A stretch of DNA of 13,751 nt from Dethiosulfovibrio sp. (lineage in GTDB: Bacteria > Synergistota > Synergistia > Synergistales > Dethiosulfovibrionaceae): positions 1-13,751 of the forward strand of contig JAQUTB010000012.1 of assembly GCA_028709985.1 (NCBI GenBank). The letters run 5' to 3'. Position 1 is the first letter of the stretch. Each line of letters begins with the position of its first letter. Below the pieces are notes generated by a model. It did not search any database, was not told the origin of the DNA, and saw nothing but the letters and a program-made list of their open reading frames with translations. Below, piece after piece: positions 13,414 through 13,751 of this stretch. The position numbers were made by a program, and so were the translations under genes.

Positions 13414-13751
13414 CTAGAACCTCAGGAGTCCCGCTCCGGCGCCACTGCGACGCTTGAGGATGCCCTCGTAATGCCTCATCAACAGCTTACCCTCTATCTG
13501 GTGTACCAGGTCGAGGGCGACACCGACCACTATGAGGACCGCAGTTCCACCGAAGTAGAAGGTGGTTATCCCCATGAGGTTTGACATCAGGTTGGGGACC
13601 AGTGCGATCACGGCCAAGAAAAGAGCACCACCCAAGGTGATACGGGACATGACCTTTTCGATGTAGTCTGAGGTCGGCTTTCCAGGACGAATTCCCAGTA
13701 TAAATCCACCGTATTTCTTCATGTTGTTTGCGATATCCGCCGGGTTGAAGA
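13414..13751 (-). CDS. secY: Protein translocase subunit SecY (C-terminal part, cut by the right edge)
   Basis: The last 112 residues of the SecYEG channel subunit; the 5' end lies outside the window. The visible part starts [20 protein letters not shown], the conserved loop before TM9, and continues [18 protein letters not shown]. Two hydrophobic segments follow ([17 protein letters not shown] and [20 protein letters not shown]), matching TM9 and TM10, then a cytoplasmic tail [20 protein letters not shown] with a C-terminal GAGAGLLRF. The reading frame is open to the window edge. secY-adk is the standard spc-operon ending. Confidence 0.97.
   Translation of the reverse strand, partial: FNPADIANNMKKYGGFILGIRPGKPTSDYIEKVMSRITLGGALFLAVIALVPNLMSNLMGITTFYFGGTAVLIVVGVALDLVHQIEGKLLMRHYEGILKRRSGAGAGLLRF

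Overview
The window holds 20 protein-coding genes, all on the minus strand, so the operon reads from high to low coordinates. Two are cut by the window edges: secY at the right, and an unidentified membrane-protein start at the left. No gap between genes exceeds about 80-100 bases, and many neighbours overlap by 1-16 bases. I see no tRNA, rRNA, CRISPR array, insertion sequence or phage gene. Large plus-strand reading frames are antisense shadows of the real genes.

The gene set and order suggest a flagellated, diderm anaerobe of the Synergistota, perhaps near Dethiosulfovibrio; the phylum is inferred and the genus is a guess. The housekeeping block has a Firmicutes-like order (secY-adk-map-infA-rpmJ-rpsM-rpsK-rpoA-rplQ-ecfA1-ecfA2-ecfT-truA, with no rpsD before rpoA). 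The flagellar block also resembles the Bacillus mbl-flhO-flhP arrangement. Yet flgH and flgI, the L and P rings, imply an outer membrane.

Layout in transcription order. (1) 13751-9320: the end of secY (translocon), adk, map, infA, rpmJ (too short to show in a simple ORF scan), rpsM, rpsK, rpoA and rplQ, which is the spc/alpha segment for protein export, ribosome and RNA polymerase assembly. (2) 9318-6112: ecfA1, ecfA2 and ecfT, the shared energizing module of energy-coupling-factor vitamin transporters, then truA, a tRNA pseudouridine synthase. (3) 6047-4995: an mreB/mbl-type actin homologue with a short Arg-rich C-terminal tail. (4) 4982-475: flgF, flgG (distal rod), flgA (P-ring chaperone), flgH (L ring), flgI (P ring) and a small FlgJ-type rod-binding protein. 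(5) 482-1: a CxxCxxCC metal-binding protein and the first 20 codons of another gene, both joined to the flagellar operon by overlaps.

The region is mostly conserved core genes; I did not find a clearly new multi-gene system. The points most worth a second look are a strong hairpin whose loop contains the preferred flgA start codon, a FlgH without a lipobox cysteine, the CxxCxxCC protein coupled to flgJ, a candidate promoter at the truA/mreB junction, the missing rpsD, and the basic tail on MreB.
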